The notes below the pieces were generated by a model that made no database searches, was not told where the DNA came from, and worked only from the letters and a program-made list of their open reading frames with translations. Shown here piece after piece: positions 62,395 to 64,000 of a stretch of 64,000 bases of DNA (its first letter is position 1; the number at the start of each line of letters is the position of its first letter). The position numbers were made by a program, and so were the translations under genes. This DNA comes from Thalassobius vesicularis (GTDB lineage Bacteria; Pseudomonadota; Alphaproteobacteria; Rhodobacterales; Rhodobacteraceae): contig NZ_SSMD01000004.1 in the NCBI RefSeq assembly GCF_004799325.1, positions 1-64,000 on the forward strand. The letters run 5' to 3'.

Positions 62395-63923
62395 GACGGG
62401 CCTGGCCCGGGATATTGGCCGCGGCGCTGGTCGCGGCCTTTGTCCTGGCGTCCTTGGGCGCGGTCCTGTGGTTCGCGGGGGGTGGCGGTGCGCCGGGCCC
62501 CGGCGACTGGGCCGCGCTGCGATTCACGTTGATGCAGGCCAGCCTGTCGGCGGTGCTGAGCGTGGCCTTGGCCATCCCCACCGCGCGGGCGCTGGCGCGG
62601 CGCAATTTCCCGGGGCGCGGGGCGCTGATCACGCTGCTGGGCGCGCCCTTTATCCTGCCGGTCATCGTTGCCGTTCTGGGCCTGCTGGCCGTGTTCGGGC
62701 GGAACGGGATCGTCAGCCAGGGGCTGGCGCTGGTCGGGTTGCCTCCGCTCTCGATCTACGGGCTGCACGGTGTGCTGCTGGCGCATGTGTTTTTCAACCT
62801 ACCACTGGCCACGCGGATCCTGCTGCAAGGCTGGCAAGAAATCCCGGCCGAGCGATTCCGTCTGGCCGCCGCGCTGGACATGGGCCCGGCGCAGGTGATG
62901 CGGTTTCTGGAAGGTCCGATGCTGCGGGCGATGGTGCCCGGTGCGCTGCTGGCCGTGTTCGGCCTGTGCCTGAGCAGTTTCGCCGTGGTGCTGATGCTGG
63001 GCGGCGGCCCCAAGGCGACCACGCTGGAGCTGGCGATCTATCAGGCGTTCCGGTTCGAGTTCGATCTGGGCCGCGCCGCCACGCTGGCGGCCATTCAGGC
63101 GGTGCTGGTCGGCGCGGTGCTGTGGATCGGCCTGCGCATCATGCGCCCCGACGGGCAGGGGCTGGGTCACGACCGCGTGCTGCGGCGCTGGGATGGCGAA
63201 GGCTGGGTCTTGCGGGTGCAGGACGGCGCGGTGCTGGCGCTGGTCTCGGTCTTTCTGCTGGTGCCGCTGGGGCTGATCGTGGCGCGCGGCGCCGCAGGGC
63301 TGGGGCAGCTCCCCCCGTCAGTCTGGGAGGCGTTCTGGGCGTCGCTGGCGGTCACGCTGGCCTCGACCTTGCTGGGGGTGGGCATGGCGCTGGCGATCGG
63401 GCTGGCCTCGGTCCGGGCCGGATGGGTCGAGGTGCTGGGGATGATGGGCATCGCGACCTCGCCGCTGGTGCTGGGGACGGGGCTGTTCCTGCTGGTGAAC
63501 CCGTGGATCAACCCGGCGCGGCTGGCCTTTGTGGTGACGGCGGCGGTGAACGCGGTGATGATCCTGCCCTTCGCGCTGCGGGTGCTGACGCCCAGCCTGC
63601 GCCGGATCGAGACGGATTACGGCCGTCTGGCCGACAGTCTGGGCCTGACCGGCTGGGCACGGCTGCAGCTGCTGATCTGGCCGCGCGCGCGGCGCAGTCT
63701 GGGTTTTGCGGCGGGCCTGTCGGCGGCGATGGCGATGGGCGATCTTGGCGTGATCGCGCTGTTCGCCGACCCGCGTCAGGCGACGCTGCCGCTGCAGATG
63801 TATCGGCTGATGGGGGCGTACCGGATGGAGGCGGCCTTTGGCGCGGCGCTGCTGCTGCTGGCCACCAGCCTGGCGCTGTTCTGGATTTTCGATCGAGGAG
63901 GGCGCGGCGATGCTGACGCTTGA
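62370..63923 (+). CDS. thiP: Thiamine/thiamine pyrophosphate ABC transporter permease
   Basis: 517 residues with two fused permease domains of about six membrane segments each, as in ThiP. EAA loops are RLAAALDMGPAQVMRFLEGP in the first half and RLADSLGLTGWARLQLLIWP in the second. ATG 62370 lies inside the thiB end; no strong Shine-Dalgarno is seen, and the true start could be slightly later. It forms the inner-membrane channel for thiamine uptake. Confidence 0.94.
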   Translation: MAVGAVAIRRAWPGILAAALVAAFVLASLGAVLWFAGGGGAPGPGDWAALRFTLMQASLSAVLSVALAIPTARALARRNFPGRGALITLLGAPFILPVIVAVLGLLAVFGRNGIVSQGLALVGLPPLSIYGLHGVLLAHVFFNLPLATRILLQGWQEIPAERFRLAAALDMGPAQVMRFLEGPMLRAMVPGALLAVFGLCLSSFAVVLMLGGGPKATTLELAIYQAFRFEFDLGRAATLAAIQAVLVGAVLWIGLRIMRPDGQGLGHDRVLRRWDGEGWVLRVQDGAVLALVSVFLLVPLGLIVARGAAGLGQLPPSVWEAFWASLAVTLASTLLGVGMALAIGLASVRAGWVEVLGMMGIATSPLVLGTGLFLLVNPWINPARLAFVVTAAVNAVMILPFALRVLTPSLRRIETDYGRLADSLGLTGWARLQLLIWPRARRSLGFAAGLSAAMAMGDLGVIALFADPRQATLPLQMYRLMGAYRMEAAFGAALLLLATSLALFWIFDRGGRGDADA

Positions 63924-64000
63924 AGGGCTGGTGATCCGGCAAGACGGGTTCGAGCTGAGCGCGGATCTGCACGTGCCCGACGGCGCGCGGGTGGCGGTGA
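63910..64000 (+). CDS. thiQ: Thiamine ABC transporter ATP-binding protein (3' truncated by window edge)
   Basis: Only about 30 residues, starting MLTLEGLVIRQDGFELSADL, with the frame open to the window end. GAGGAGGG lies upstream and it overlaps thiP by 14 bases. Position and N-terminal strand pattern match ThiQ; the Walker A motif is beyond the end. Confidence 0.85.
   Translation, partial: MLTLEGLVIRQDGFELSADLHVPDGARVAV

Overview
The window looks like chromosomal DNA of a Rhodobacterales (Roseobacter-group) alphaproteobacterium. The evidence is uniformly GC-rich, strongly biased codons, the gene order around lptCAB, petPR, paaABCDE and xseB-ispA-dxs, and a long-form HPF. This assignment rests on gene content and order, not on a database search. 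I see no phage, plasmid, insertion sequence, rRNA operon or CRISPR array. The only visibly AT-richer patch is around 40.33-40.93 kb.

Layout. 0-5.9 kb: the 3' end of galU, then a surface-glycan cluster (GT4, GT2-like, Core-2/GT14-like with a long C-terminal extension, and a double sulfotransferase-like protein). 5.9-9.8 kb, minus strand: ptsN, hpf, lptB, lptA, lptC, rnd and tRNA-Leu(CAG). 9.9-11.8 kb: an NDUFA9-like SDR and uppP. 12-18.2 kb: gltD-gltB. 18.3-22.4 kb: mtgA, a GST, queG and an overlapping msrB-msrA-CPGC redoxin unit. 22.5-25.9 kb: a small outer-membrane barrel, matB and a DMT exporter. 25.9-39.6 kb: a polyamine region with potFGHI-puuB on the minus strand, a divergent FCD-type GntR regulator, a SpuC-like aminotransferase, a strictosidine-synthase-like propeller and a second Pot-like ABC transporter. 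39.7-40.9 kb: cobO, a candidate structured minus-strand sRNA and a 73-codon orphan gene. 40.9-43.8 kb: ilvE, petP-petR and a secreted protein. 43.8-50.3 kb: an HDAC-like gene, xseB-ispA-dxs, a GT2-like gene, two tiny secreted or membrane proteins and an SDR. 50.4-54.0 kb: paaABCDE. 54.2-58.4 kb: an SDH-type protease, DUF1810, amn, an HU-like protein and a DMT transporter. 58.5-61.2 kb, minus strand: an AEC transporter, an HD protein and aroC. 61.3-64 kb: a TPP riboswitch followed by thiB-thiP-thiQ (thiQ is cut by the window edge).

Most coherent system. Polyamine uptake (PotFGHI), oxidation (PuuB-like), transamination (SpuC-like) and a GntR regulator lie together. The same 12-bp sequence containing TTTGATCA falls inside the -35/-10 spacer of both the potF and the spuC promoter, which makes it a good candidate operator.

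Best candidates for undescribed biology: (1) a three-way-junction RNA with a rho-independent terminator at 40481-40594 on the minus strand; (2) a composite intergenic repeat (two hairpins plus a conserved ATATTT/AGAAG tail) and related twin perfect palindromes, some of which supply the next gene's ribosome-binding site; (3) the tandem sulfotransferase-like fusion; (4) the shared polyamine operator; (5) two tiny secreted or membrane proteins separated by a perfect palindrome.
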